Counted from the stretch's first letter, positions 26,583-34,947 are shown. The stretch: DNA of 64,000 nucleotides from an uncultured Clostridia bacterium (GCA_934277645.1 CAKQUX010000001.1:1-64000), one strand, 5' to 3'. The notes: generated by a model from the sequence alone, not told the origin. Numbers and translations are program-made.

Positions 26583-27602
26583 TTAGCTCTCTTTTTCCGC
26601 ATTTTTTATCATCCACGGAGCATAAATTCCGTAGCCCTTTGTCGGGTCGCCCGTAAAGACGTGCGTCACGGCTCCCACGAGCTTGTTGTTTTGCACGATT
26701 GGGCTTCCGCTCATACCTTGCACGATTCCGCCCGTTTTTTCAATCAAGCGACTGTCCGTCACCTTAATTATCATACTCTTTTCCTGAACGCTGTTCTGCG
26801 CAAAAGTCTTTATTATTTCCACGTCGTAATAGTCAGGCTTTCCGAAAACGTCCGAATAAATCTGTGCTTTCCCCACCTTTATTTCGGCGAGTTTTGCAAC
26901 GTTTATCCACTTGCCGTCATATCCGTTGATTTTTCCGTATATGCCATACGGCGTATTTTTTGTTATCGTTCCTATTTCGTCTGCTTTTGAAAAACGCCCG
27001 ACAAGCTCGCCTGCTTTTCCTTTTTGCCCTTTAACCGCGCCACTTATGGTAGCGTCGTATATCTTTCCTTTCTGAAATTCAAAAGTCAAACCGCTTTCAG
27101 CGTCACTGATACGGTGTCCCAAAGCACCATAAACGCCGTCAGCCGTCACAAAAGTAACCGTTCCTATGCCGCTCACGTCTTCTTTGACATAAATTCCGAG
27201 TTTGTATGAGCCGCTTAGTGCGTCCACACTCGGTTTGCATTTTACGACAAACTCATCTCCTTGTCTGACTGCTTTAATTTCGCACTCGCCACTTTTAACT
27301 TGTTTCATCAAATCGACAAGCGTCGAAACTCTATTTCCGTTAATTTCGGTTATTATATCGCCGCGTCTGAGTTTTCCGCCGGTCGGATTTTCCTTTCCGC
27401 CGTTCGTGATGACTTCCGTCGTTTCCAGAACGACAAGTCCGTCCGCCTTTATGGTAATGCCTATCGGTTTGCCGCCGAGCATAACTTTGTCGTAAGAATC
27501 CGCCTTTGCTACACCGCCGCAAAAACCGAAAAGCGTTATAAGCAATAGAACCGTTGCGACAATTATTAAAACCTTATATATATTGCTTTTTAATGTTGTC
27601 AT
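26583..27602 (-). CDS. spoIVB: SpoIVB serine peptidase
   Basis: A 339-residue S55 peptidase secreted from the forespore into the intermembrane space, where it triggers processing of pro-sigma-K. An N-terminal membrane segment (about 10-33), a PDZ domain (about 75-120, KLRRGDIITEINGNRV) and a peptidase domain are present; the catalytic His is in YGALGHRIS and Ser in GMSGSPIVQ. The target sigma factor gene, sigK, is divergently transcribed 125 bp away. Confidence 0.93.
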   Translation of the reverse strand: MTTLKSNIYKVLIIVATVLLLITLFGFCGGVAKADSYDKVMLGGKPIGITIKADGLVVLETTEVITNGGKENPTGGKLRRGDIITEINGNRVSTLVDLMKQVKSGECEIKAVRQGDEFVVKCKPSVDALSGSYKLGIYVKEDVSGIGTVTFVTADGVYGALGHRISDAESGLTFEFQKGKIYDATISGAVKGQKGKAGELVGRFSKADEIGTITKNTPYGIYGKINGYDGKWINVAKLAEIKVGKAQIYSDVFGKPDYYDVEIIKTFAQNSVQEKSMIIKVTDSRLIEKTGGIVQGMSGSPIVQNNKLVGAVTHVFTGDPTKGYGIYAPWMIKNAEKES

Positions 27603-27673
27603 AGCATTATTTTTTTACTAATTCGTCCTTATATTTGCTAAGAAATAAATTCTTTCTGTCAATTTGTGGGTAT

Positions 27674-27707
27674 AAAGGTCAATTTATGTCGAAACCTCTC
27701 ATATATT
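27674..27707 (+). promoter_or_regulatory. Possible SigE-type promoter and 0A-box before sigK
   Basis: CATATATT (27700-27707) resembles a sigma-E -10 (CATACAMT), with TCAATTT 14 bp upstream as a poor -35. TGTCGAAA (27687-27694) between them matches the 0A-box core TGNCGAA exactly. Either site could be chance, since GTCGAA is a common codon pair here. Confidence 0.4.
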
Positions 27708-27727
27708 GTAATGCTCAGGGGGTAAAT

Positions 27728-28429
27728 ATGATTGAATGCTTCTTTTCGATGCTAAAAGATATATTGGTATTTTCGTCATACGTTGACAGCAAGAACTCTT
27801 TCCCGAAACCTCTTTCAAAAGAAAAGGAACGCGAATACCTCATTGCCGCAAAAAACGGCGATGAAAAAGCAAAAGAGCTTTTAATTTCACACAATTTAAG
27901 ACTCGTCGCGCATATCGCAAAAAAATACAGCAATTATAACGACACCGACGAACTTATTTCGGTAGGCTCGATAGGTCTTATAAAGGCAATAAACAGCTAT
28001 CAGATAGATAAAGGCACGGGACTTGCGACTTATGCTTCGAGATGCATCGAAAATGAAATTTTGATGACTTTCAGAAGCGGCAAAAAACATAAATGCAACG
28101 TTTCGCTGTACGAACCAGTCGGCGTTGACCGAGACGGAAACGAGCTTACCTTAATCGACCTTTTGTCCACCGAAGCGGACACCGTTATAAACGACGTTGA
28201 AAGCAACATTTTGATGGAGAGGCTAAAAGCTCTGACAAAAAAGGTGCTTGACAAGCGCGAATACGAAATCATAAATCTTCGTTACGGATTAGAAGGCGGC
28301 GCGGCTCTCACTCAACGCGAGGTTGCCGCAAAGCAAAACATTTCGCGCAGTTACGTTTCGAGAATCGAAAAAAAGGCTCTCGACAAAATAAAGGACAGAA
28401 TTAACAAAGAAGAACTTTATTTCGATTGA
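27728..28429 (+). CDS. sigK: RNA polymerase sigma-K factor precursor
   Basis: A 233-residue late mother-cell sigma factor. The hydrophobic pro-sequence MIECFFSMLKDILVFSSYV is present and must be cut by an intramembrane protease signalled by SpoIVB. Region 2 (DELISVGSIGLIKAI, TYASRCIENEILM) and region 4 (LTQREVAAKQNISRSYVSRIEKKALDK) are complete, and the gene is unbroken, with no skin-type insertion. I chose the ATG at 27728, 5 nt after AGGGGG; the open frame starts 31 codons earlier without a binding site. Confidence 0.93.
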   Translation: MIECFFSMLKDILVFSSYVDSKNSFPKPLSKEKEREYLIAAKNGDEKAKELLISHNLRLVAHIAKKYSNYNDTDELISVGSIGLIKAINSYQIDKGTGLATYASRCIENEILMTFRSGKKHKCNVSLYEPVGVDRDGNELTLIDLLSTEADTVINDVESNILMERLKALTKKVLDKREYEIINLRYGLEGGAALTQREVAAKQNISRSYVSRIEKKALDKIKDRINKEELYFD

Positions 28430-28484
28430 TACTAAACTCAAAAAGAAAAAGCGTTGCATAGTCGGCAATATAAATCTCCCCATA

Positions 28485-28518
28485 GTAAAACACCGCCTAC
28501 TAAGGCGGTGTTTTACTA
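28485..28518 (+). terminator. Terminator of sigK
   Basis: A 15-bp perfect stem AGTAAAACACCGCCT with loop ACTA; T run weak beyond the stem. It may work in both directions. Confidence 0.75.
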
Positions 28519-28594
28519 ATCAAATTAAATCTTCAAATCTTAAATTCTTTGGGATTTTCGCTGCTATGTTGCATTTTAGCTTTTTTGTCGTAAA

Positions 28595-28771
28595 TCAAAG
28601 TTCTTCCATTTCGTAAACCACGCCAATCTTTTGTGCGGTTCTTTTGCAATCAAACTCTTTTGAAAATTTAAGCATCGACGATGCGTTTTCCGTTGCACCT
28701 TGCGTATTTCTTTTGTCGAAGGCGTATCTTTCGTAAAACTTATTTTTTGTTGTTAAGCGAATCTTTGAGCT
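28595..28771 (-). pseudogene. Open frame of 58 codons downstream of nrdR with no start codon
   Basis: A frame overlapping the end of nrdR by 32 bp stays open to a TGA at 28595 and reads like protein, with KFYERYAFDKRNTQG and MLKFSKEFDCKRTAQK stretches. It has no ATG, GTG or TTG until an internal ATG at 28675, which has no good ribosome binding site. nrdR ends in a run of six A; one A less would join this frame to nrdR as a C-terminal tail of about 49 residues. It may be a read error, a remnant or a chance frame. Confidence 0.35.
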
Positions 28772-29216
28772 TTACGAGCTCTTCGATTTCGTTCAAAAGC
28801 GAATTTATGTCCTTAAATTGACGGTGTACGGATGCGTATCTGACGTAAGCAACTTCGTCTACCTGTTTTAATCCGTCCATAACCAATTCGCCTATATGCG
28901 TGCTCGAAACCTCTTGTTCAAGAGAATTCAACACGCTTTTTTGGACTTCGGAAACCAATTTGTCCACAACCGCCATAGATACGGCTCGCTTTTCGATTGC
29001 TTTCATAATGCCTCTACGAACCTTATCGATATCGAATTGTTGACGACTTCCGTCTTTTTTTACAACCATAACGGGAGAATATTCTACCGTTTCGTAAGTC
29101 GTAAATCTTTTTCCGCAGCTTTCACATTCACGTCTGCGGCGTATGGTAGTTCCGTCTTCGCTCTGTCTGGAATCGATAACGCGACTTTCCAAACAGCCAC
29201 AATAAACACACTTCAT
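28740..29216 (-). CDS. nrdR: Transcriptional repressor NrdR
   Basis: A 158-residue repressor of ribonucleotide reductase genes. The N-terminal zinc ribbon is CVYCGCLESRVIDSRQ with the second pair in CESCGKRF, followed by an ATP-cone domain (about 49-139, VVKKDGSRQQFD) that senses ATP and dATP. Length is near the family's 150. No ribonucleotide reductase gene is in the window. Confidence 0.94.
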   Translation of the reverse strand: MKCVYCGCLESRVIDSRQSEDGTTIRRRRECESCGKRFTTYETVEYSPVMVVKKDGSRQQFDIDKVRRGIMKAIEKRAVSMAVVDKLVSEVQKSVLNSLEQEVSSTHIGELVMDGLKQVDEVAYVRYASVHRQFKDINSLLNEIEELVKLKDSLNNKK

Positions 29217-29233
29217 AGTTTTACCTCTTATAG

Positions 29234-29262
29234 AGTATACTATAATTCGGTTTTTTTGTAAA
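29234..29262 (-). promoter_or_regulatory. Sigma-A promoter of nrdR
   Basis: On the minus strand TTTACA (29257-29262) is 17 bp from TATACT (29234-29239), 17 bp before the ATG. Confidence 0.75.
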
Positions 29263-29334
29263 CTTTTTCTTGAAAAATAACTCTTTCTTTGTCATATCTT
29301 GTAAAAAAAAGTCATATATATAAATAGGTGAAAA

Positions 29335-29673
29335 ATGAAAGAATATTCATTCAGCGAACTCAGAAATAAAAGAATCGTGAACGTTTCGGACGGTCGTGAA
29401 CTCGGTCACCTTTGCGATATCGTTTTTTCTTGCGTGGGAAGAGTGAACTATTTCGTTGCGCCGGGCAAAAGAACGTTTTTTAAATTTAACTGCAACGATT
29501 GCGTGTGCATACCTTGGCAAAACATAATAAAAGTCGGCGAAGACGTAATTTTGGTAGAGCTTCAATCTAGGCCGTCGGTTATGGCAAGCGGCTATGACGG
29601 CAATACCGCCTCCGACGAGAATTATGCCCAAGCCTTGAGCAACCAAAATCCTAATAGCCAAAATTACAATTAG
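29335..29673 (+). CDS. YlmC/YmxH-family PRC-barrel sporulation protein
   Basis: A 112-residue protein whose first 80 residues form a PRC-barrel of the YlmC/YmxH type: FSELRNKRIVNVSDGRELG, then FFKFNCNDCVCIPW and IKVGEDVILVEL. In Bacillus ylmC lies close to sigG, as here, and ymxH is a sporulation gene. The last 30 residues are low-complexity, rich in Asn, Ser and Gln. Exact function unknown. AGGTG precedes the ATG; divergent from nrdR. Confidence 0.8.
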   Translation: MKEYSFSELRNKRIVNVSDGRELGHLCDIVFSCVGRVNYFVAPGKRTFFKFNCNDCVCIPWQNIIKVGEDVILVELQSRPSVMASGYDGNTASDENYAQALSNQNPNSQNYN

Positions 29674-30035
29674 TTATAAAAACAATTATAACTTAAACTA
29701 TAATCGGTTAAAAAAATCAGCATTTTTAAAAATTTAATTTGACATTTTACACATCACTCAATAGCAGTTTTAATATTTAACATTTAATAAGCAATCCTTA
29801 TACTACAACTTTAATAAACAATTTTTATACTTTAAGCTAAATAAGCGATATAGTAATAATTTAAAAAAATAATAAGTGATTTTAAATTATTATTTTAAAA
29901 TTAAATAATAGATTTAAAGCTAATTTAAAGCTAAAATTTAAAATTTGCAACACAAAATTATAATATCAATAAAACCGCCTATAACTGCTCTATCGTAATC
30001 TAATTTAAAATTTATAAATGAATAAATATGCGTAG
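29674..30035. repeat. AT-rich spacer with short direct repeats
   Basis: TTTAATAAGCAATCCTTATAC (about 29783) recurs as TTTAATAAACAATTTTTATAC (about 29810), and AATTTAAAGCT-type units recur at 29915-29940. No ORF. This low-melting stretch sits directly beside the DnaA-box cluster. Confidence 0.5.
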
Positions 30036-30067
30036 TTATCCACATTTATCCACATTTTGGTGGATAA
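30036..30067. promoter_or_regulatory. Cluster of three DnaA boxes
   Basis: Two consensus DnaA boxes, TTATCCACA, start at 30036 and 30046, exactly 10 bp apart on the plus strand. A third, in inverted orientation (GGTGGATAA, one mismatch), is at 30059-30067. The cluster lies in a 729-bp noncoding region flanked by AT-rich sequence. No dnaA or dnaN is near, and the flanking genes do not diverge as at an origin. Confidence 0.75.
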
Positions 30068-30252
30068 CTCGGTTTACAACTATGACAAATTGACAATTTT
30101 TGTGTAATTTTAACATAGTCTATGAAATTTTTATTATACTTTTCGCATAGCCGCTGCTTATGAAAAAACAGTGTTTTTTAATTTATTATAATAATTATAT
30201 TGCAATTAACATTTTAGTGATATGCAAAACTATTTTAAGACACAAATTTAAT

Positions 30253-30284
30253 AAAAAAACTTGACCGTGCAAGCCACGGTCAAG
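30253..30284 (-). terminator. Terminator of sigG
   Basis: CTTGACCGTG pairs with CACGGTCAAG around CAAGC (30260-30284); seven T follow on the minus strand. Confidence 0.88.
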
Positions 30285-30402
30285 CGATTTTTATTTGTTA
30301 AAACTTATTAGATTAAGCCACATAATTAGCTTCGTCTGCTAACGGCTAAATTGTGTAAAACTTAATTATTCTCCATAACCAAGCTAAACAAGCCCAAACA
30401 AA

Positions 30403-31176
30403 CTATGCGGTCATAAATTTTCTCAATTTCTCGATAGCGTTTTTTTCGAGTCGTGATACCTGCGCTTGTGAAATTCCCGTCGTCTGAGAAATTTCGGTTT
30501 GCGTTTTCCCGTAAAAATAACGTAGCGCAAGCACTTGTTTCTCTCTTTTCGGAATTGTTTCCAAAGCGTCAGCCAGCGTTATATTTTCCGTCCAGCTCTC
30601 GGTTGTCGATTTTACGTCAGCCACTTGGTCGATAATCATAAGGCTGTCTTCTCCGTTTCCCACGCTATCGAAAATCGACACAGGCTCGGAAACGGCGTCT
30701 AAGGCGCAAGCGATATCCCTTTCGGACACGTCAAGCTCTTTCGCAATTTCATAAAGCGACGGTTCGCCGCCGTCGATACTCTCTTGCAAACGCTCCTTGA
30801 CTTTAAGCGCATTGTAAGCAACGTCTCTGATGTTTCTTGAAACTTTTATCGAAGTTCTGTCACGCAAAAATCTTTTTATTTCACCGATAATCATCGGAAC
30901 GGCATAGGTCGAAAATTTCAAGCCCAAACTGTAATCGAAGTTTTCAAGCGCCTTTAAAAGTCCGACATAGCCCACTTGAAACAAATCGTCGCTACACACT
31001 CCGCAACGAGAAAATCTGCCCACAATGGACAAAACAAGTCGCATATTCGCCGTCAAAAACTCTTCTCTGGCAACAGCGTCGCCTTGCTCTATTCGCTTTA
31101 AAAGAGCGTCGCATTCTTTTGCCGTTAGTTTTGGCAAACTACCCGTATCTATTCCGCAAATTTCAACTTTATGCAT
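30403..31176 (-). CDS. sigG: RNA polymerase sigma-G factor (forespore)
   Basis: A 257-residue late forespore sigma factor. The N terminus HKVEICGIDTGSLPKL is diagnostic for SigG. Region 2 contains DDLFQVGYVGLLKALENFD and KFSTYAVPMIIGEIKRFLRD; region 4 contains KTQTEISQTTGISQAQVSRLEK. It sits downstream of sigE as in Bacillus, with its own promoter and terminator. AGGAG precedes the ATG. Confidence 0.95.
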   Translation of the reverse strand: MHKVEICGIDTGSLPKLTAKECDALLKRIEQGDAVAREEFLTANMRLVLSIVGRFSRCGVCSDDLFQVGYVGLLKALENFDYSLGLKFSTYAVPMIIGEIKRFLRDRTSIKVSRNIRDVAYNALKVKERLQESIDGGEPSLYEIAKELDVSERDIACALDAVSEPVSIFDSVGNGEDSLMIIDQVADVKSTTESWTENITLADALETIPKREKQVLALRYFYGKTQTEISQTTGISQAQVSRLEKNAIEKLRKFMTA

Positions 31177-31211
31177 ATTTTCTCCTATGTATTGCGGCAG
31201 TTTCCAAAATT

Positions 31212-31240
31212 TAGTATTTATTAAGTTTAAACTTTTATTC
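31212..31240 (-). promoter_or_regulatory. SigF/SigG-type promoter of sigG
   Basis: On the minus strand GAATA (31236-31240) is 17 bp from AATACTA (31212-31218), resembling the forespore consensus GMATR / CATNNTA with one mismatch in the -10. SigF and SigG transcription of sigG is known in Bacillus. Confidence 0.5.
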
Positions 31241-31373
31241 GTTTTTTATTTATTCTTTTTTAATTCAATTTGTATTTTATAAATCACAAAACTTTTTCTG
31301 TTTTTAAATCATACTTTCCATTCTGCAAAAACAAAAGGCGGTTCAAATTAAGCATTGACAAAAATAACGATAA

Positions 31374-32102
31374 TCATTCAAGTTTCGATATTTCTCTTTT
31401 TAGTTTCGCAACGATTTTCTTTTCAAGTCTTGAAATATACGATTGACTTATCCCCATCATTTCCGCAATCTCTTTTTGCGTCTTTTCTTCTTTTCCGCCC
31501 AAACCGAACCGCATTTCCACAATTTCTCGCTCGCGTTTAGGTAGTTTTTCAAACGTCTTTTTAAGCATTTCCTTTTCACTGCCTGCTTCGACGTCGTTAT
31601 AAATCGCGTCGCTGTCCGTGCCTAAAACGTCGGACAACAACAGCGTGTTTCCTTCCCAATCGACGTTTAGCGGCTCGTCCAAAGATATTTCGCCTTTCAG
31701 TCTACTCGTCTTTCTAAGGTGCATCAAAATTTCGTTTTCGATGCATCTCGAAGCATACGTTGCAAGTTTTATGTTTTTGTTGCTGTTGAAGCTGTTCACC
31801 GCTTTTATCAGTCCAATCGTGCCGATAGAAATCAAATCTTCCATATCGACGCCGGTGTTGTCAAATCTTTTTGCTATGTAGACAACAAGACGCAAATTTC
31901 GTTCTATAAGCAAGCTCCTTGCGTTTTCGTCACCGCCCATAAACTTTTCGATAGCTTCGTTTTCTTCGTCGGCGTTGAGCGGCGACGGCAATGCTTCTCC
32001 GCTACTTATATACATAGTATCGAAATCTATGTCACCGAGATTGAAAAAGTTTATCACTTTTCTAAGCAAATTCTTGATTTTTTCTCTTAACGAGATTTTC
32101 AT
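31374..32102 (-). CDS. sigE: RNA polymerase sigma-E factor precursor (mother cell)
   Basis: A 242-residue early mother-cell sigma factor. The N-terminal pro-region (about 1-30, IKNLLRKVINFFNLGDIDFDTMYISS) is the part removed by SpoIIGA. Region 2 (MEDLISIGTIGLIKAVNSF, YASRCIENEILMHLRK) and region 4 (EKTQKEIAEMMGISQSYISRLEK) are complete. GGAGGGG precedes the ATG. It is preceded by spoIIGA with a repeat-filled 208-bp gap. Confidence 0.95.
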   Translation of the reverse strand: MKISLREKIKNLLRKVINFFNLGDIDFDTMYISSGEALPSPLNADEENEAIEKFMGGDENARSLLIERNLRLVVYIAKRFDNTGVDMEDLISIGTIGLIKAVNSFNSNKNIKLATYASRCIENEILMHLRKTSRLKGEISLDEPLNVDWEGNTLLLSDVLGTDSDAIYNDVEAGSEKEMLKKTFEKLPKREREIVEMRFGLGGKEEKTQKEIAEMMGISQSYISRLEKKIVAKLKREISKLE

Positions 32103-32136
32103 ATTCCCCTCCGTTTGCCGTAAATTTTGGCTTGTT

Positions 32137-32303
32137 TATCTATTGAAACGATTCGGTTTTTAGATTTGTTTATATTTCCGTCTTAAACTTATTTACATTT
32201 TCGTTTTAGACTTGTTCTTCTTTTCGTTTTAGACTTGTTTTTCTTTTCGTTTTAAGTTTAATTTTCATTTTATTTTAGGCTTGTTTATCTTTCCGTTTGT
32301 CGG
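32137..32303. repeat. Degenerate 23-bp tandem repeat between spoIIGA and sigE
   Basis: Seven or so units of about 23 bp fill most of the spacer. The three central copies (32188-32256) are nearly identical: ACTTATTTACATTTTCGTTTTAG and two variants differing in a few bases around ACTTGTTCTTC. Outer copies are more diverged. On the transcribed minus strand this lies in the leader between two coupled regulators, and no ORF crosses it. Confidence 0.85.
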
Positions 32304-32310
32304 TAGCTAC

Positions 32311-33054
32311 TTAGCAAAACGAATTATGTAAAACGACGTCGTATCCGTGATAGTTTTCCTTTGACACCGCAACCAAAAAATCCTTTTTGACAGACACGTC
32401 TTTTCCCTTCGCAAGTTCGATTTTTTCGGGAGTCAGCAGTTTTAGCGACGCCGTTCCGCCGACCGTTTTCACGGTTATTTCTCTGTCGCTTTTTGAAACG
32501 AACCTGTCGCCGAGTTTTTTGGACAAAACCACAACGGGTTTAAGCGTTGTTTTGTCGCTAAGCGAATTTCCCGTGTCGTAAAGTCCTTTCAGTTCATACT
32601 TTTCGCCGTATAGATACAGCGTTACTTTGTCTATTCTTCGCCCCGACCTGCGTTTTAACATTTGCTTTATAAAATACGTCACAAACAGACATCCTAAAAC
32701 CGTAAATCCGTACGCTATACTGCTTGTGATTTTCAGTCCGCTAAGATAAATTATCCCCATTGTCGCGCCGCCAAGCGCAAACGTTATGCCAGTAAAGATC
32801 AATAAACCGAAGAAATACTCTTTTGCTGTCTTAAAAGAAAAAAATATCAAAACCATAATCGGCGACAGTAAAACGGCAACTAAATACTTAAAGTTCCCTA
32901 TAAGCGGATATGCAATCGCTATCGCCGCTCCAAAAACAGCCGCCAAAATCGACCTGAATTTTTTAAACTCTTTTTTAGCCGCCCATATCGTCAGATAAAT
33001 TATAAAAAGGTCAACAATAAAATTATTTATAAAAACAACTTCAATATAAACCAT
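32311..33054 (-). CDS. spoIIGA: Sigma-E processing peptidase SpoIIGA
   Basis: A 247-residue membrane aspartyl protease that cleaves pro-sigma-E. Five hydrophobic segments occupy about residues 5-140, followed by a cytosolic retropepsin-like domain with the catalytic motif LYDTGNSL near residue 160. I took the ATG at 33054 (MVYIEVVF), where homologues begin; a TTG six codons earlier is possible. No clear ribosome binding site precedes either. A terminator-like hairpin ends only 17 bp before the ATG, and TATAAC lies 6 nt before it. Confidence 0.9.
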   Translation of the reverse strand: MVYIEVVFINNFIVDLFIIYLTIWAAKKEFKKFRSILAAVFGAAIAIAYPLIGNFKYLVAVLLSPIMVLIFFSFKTAKEYFFGLLIFTGITFALGGATMGIIYLSGLKITSSIAYGFTVLGCLFVTYFIKQMLKRRSGRRIDKVTLYLYGEKYELKGLYDTGNSLSDKTTLKPVVVLSKKLGDRFVSKSDREITVKTVGGTASLKLLTPEKIELAKGKDVSVKKDFLVAVSKENYHGYDVVLHNSFC

Positions 33055-33070
33055 ATTAAAGTTATAAGGC

Positions 33071-33108
33071 AAAAAAATCGAAAAAACCTTTCGTTTATGG
33101 CGAAAGGT
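33071..33108 (-). terminator. Terminator-like hairpin immediately before spoIIGA
   Basis: ACCTTTCG and CGAAAGGT close on a 7-nt loop, followed on the minus strand by TTTTTCG and seven T that reach almost to the spoIIGA start. It may block read-through from ftsZ or act as an attenuator. Confidence 0.75.
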
Positions 33109-33308
33109 AAAAATTTTGCCGTGAATAAACGAGTTGCTTTTTTCAAATATCGATAAATTAGCTAAATAAAAGAAGATAGCGTAAAAACCTACTAATTTGA
33201 ATAATTTGATTTAAAGACGTCTTTTGGCAAATGCCGATGAATAGCTTCAAATAAAGTCAATAGCGGTAAAATTTAAGTACTCTGCTATAACTAAACAAGG
33301 GGTCTGCG

Positions 33309-33424
33309 GCAAACATCGATTGTTTTACTACATATAAAAAGTCACTTTGTTATGATTCAAGAATTCTGATACTACAAAAGAGCCGCTTATAGCAAACATC
33401 AATTGTTTTACTACATAAAAAGCC
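33309..33424. repeat. Pair of about 34-bp direct repeats between ftsZ and spoIIGA
   Basis: GCAAACATCGATTGTTTTAC with continuation CTACATATAAAAAGTCA-like sequence (33309-33343) recurs at 33392-33424 with one substitution, a 2-bp deletion and a diverged end. The copies are 83 bp apart in a 585-bp noncoding region. The rest of 33109-33308 shows nothing recognisable. Confidence 0.75.
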
Positions 33425-33457
33425 AAAAATAAAAACACCTTTCGGTGTTTTTATTTT
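33424..33457 (-). terminator. Terminator of the ftsA-ftsZ unit
   Basis: AAAAACACC and GGTGTTTTT close on TTTC, with A and T runs on both sides; T run present on the minus strand. It is about 200 bp past the ftsZ stop. Confidence 0.85.
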
Positions 33458-33657
33458 GATTACATTATTAAGCTGAAAAGTTAATTGCAATGCCAAATTA
33501 AAAATTACACAAAACTAACGTAATCGTGTTTCGTTTAAGACATGTTTTGTTTAAGGCGTAGTGATAAATTTAATAAATCACCAATCACAGCGATAACAGC
33601 TTGTTTGAACAAACGGATATAATTTGATAACAAATCGATTTGCAACTTTTCTTAAAA

Positions 33658-34947
33658 CTATCTGTTGCCGTTGTTGTTATTGCCGTTATAAACCTTTTGA
33701 AGGAACGGAGGAACTCCGCTGTTGTTTACGCCCATTCTGGATGACGAAACCGTCGAAGAATTGGTGCTTGGCGTAGGGTTTCTTCTGATTTCAGGCGTAA
33801 CGTAAGGGTTTGCCATAGGGCGATACGTATTGTTTGCGTAAACTGATCTCGATTCGGTTTGCGCTACTGCAGGTTTTTCTTCTTGCGCGCCGCCAAGGCT
33901 TCCACCTGTTGCAATAACCGTAATTTCGATATCTTTTTTGCCTTCTCTAAGACCTGTACCGACAATAATGTTTGCCTTAGGGTCAACGACTTGTCTGATT
34001 ATATCGCAAGCCTCGTCAACTTCGGCAAGTTTCATATCTTCGAGACCGCCGACAATGTTGATAATGATGCCCGTTGCGCCTTCGATGCAAGTTTCAAGAA
34101 GCGGCGAGAAAACAGCTTGTCTTACTGCTTCGTAAACTCTGTTTTCGGCTTTACCGCGACCGATACCCATATGAGCAAGTCCTTTGTTTTTCAAAATGGT
34201 TCTTACGTCTGCGAAGTCAAGGTTGATAAGCGAAGGGTCGGCGATAACGTCGGCAACGCCTTGAACGCCTTGACGAAGTACGTCGTCGGCAACTTCAAAA
34301 GCGCGATTGAACGTTACACTCTTATCCAAAACTTGCAACAATTTTTCGTTCGGAATAACGAGCAAAGTGTCAACGAAGTTTTTAATTTTCGCAATGCCTT
34401 CTTCGGCGTTTTTCATTCTCGGAAGACCTTCGAAATTAAACGGCTTGGTCACAACGCCGACGGTAAGAATTCCGAGAGCTTTTGCGATTTCCGCAATAAC
34501 GGGAGCTGCGCCCGTTCCCGTGCCGCCACCCATACCTGCGGTGATGAAAAGAAGGTCGACGCCTTTTAAGGTTTCTCTTATGACGTCGCGCGATTCTTCT
34601 GCCGCTTGACGTCCGATTTCAGGATCTGCGCCTGCGCCGAGTCCGCCCGTCAATTTCTCGCCGAGTTGAATTCTATAACGAGGCGGAACAAGCGAAGTAT
34701 TGAGCGCTTGTACGTCGGTGTTCATTGCGACGAAGTTTGCGCTTTTGATACCTGCTCTTATCATATTGTTTACGGCGTTATTGCCGCCACCGCCGACACC
34801 AAGGACGACGATGTTTGCTTGTCCCAATTTTTTAGGAATAACGTTTTGTTCCGGATTTTCATTATCTGCGGCTTCGTTGTAGCCGTTTTCCGAAATGCCG
34901 TATGCGGTATTTGGATAATTATTATTGTTGTTGTCAAAGTCAAACAT
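33658..34947 (-). CDS. ftsZ: Cell division protein FtsZ
   Basis: A 429-residue tubulin-like GTPase that forms the division ring. The core begins near residue 45 (IVVLGVGGGGNNAVN), with the tubulin signature GGGTGTGAAPVIA and T7 loop region NLDFADVRTI. The N-terminal extension of about 40 residues is Asn/Glu-rich and longer than usual. The C-terminal linker is Ser/Thr/Asn-rich, and the terminal peptide VPPFLQKVY is the docking site for partners, followed by an Asn-rich end. I chose the ATG at 34947, 7 nt after GGGAGGG. Confidence 0.96.
   Translation of the reverse strand: MFDFDNNNNNYPNTAYGISENGYNEAADNENPEQNVIPKKLGQANIVVLGVGGGGNNAVNNMIRAGIKSANFVAMNTDVQALNTSLVPPRYRIQLGEKLTGGLGAGADPEIGRQAAEESRDVIRETLKGVDLLFITAGMGGGTGTGAAPVIAEIAKALGILTVGVVTKPFNFEGLPRMKNAEEGIAKIKNFVDTLLVIPNEKLLQVLDKSVTFNRAFEVADDVLRQGVQGVADVIADPSLINLDFADVRTILKNKGLAHMGIGRGKAENRVYEAVRQAVFSPLLETCIEGATGIIINIVGGLEDMKLAEVDEACDIIRQVVDPKANIIVGTGLREGKKDIEITVIATGGSLGGAQEEKPAVAQTESRSVYANNTYRPMANPYVTPEIRRNPTPSTNSSTVSSSRMGVNNSGVPPFLQKVYNGNNNNGNR

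Noticed and set aside
27728..28429. sigK interrupted by a skin element
   Set aside because: The gene is continuous from the pro-sequence to region 4.
29674..30402. Replication origin
   Set aside because: DnaA boxes and AT-rich DNA are present, but dnaA, dnaN, gyrB or rpmH are not nearby and the flanking genes do not run away from the site. Kept only as a DnaA-box cluster.
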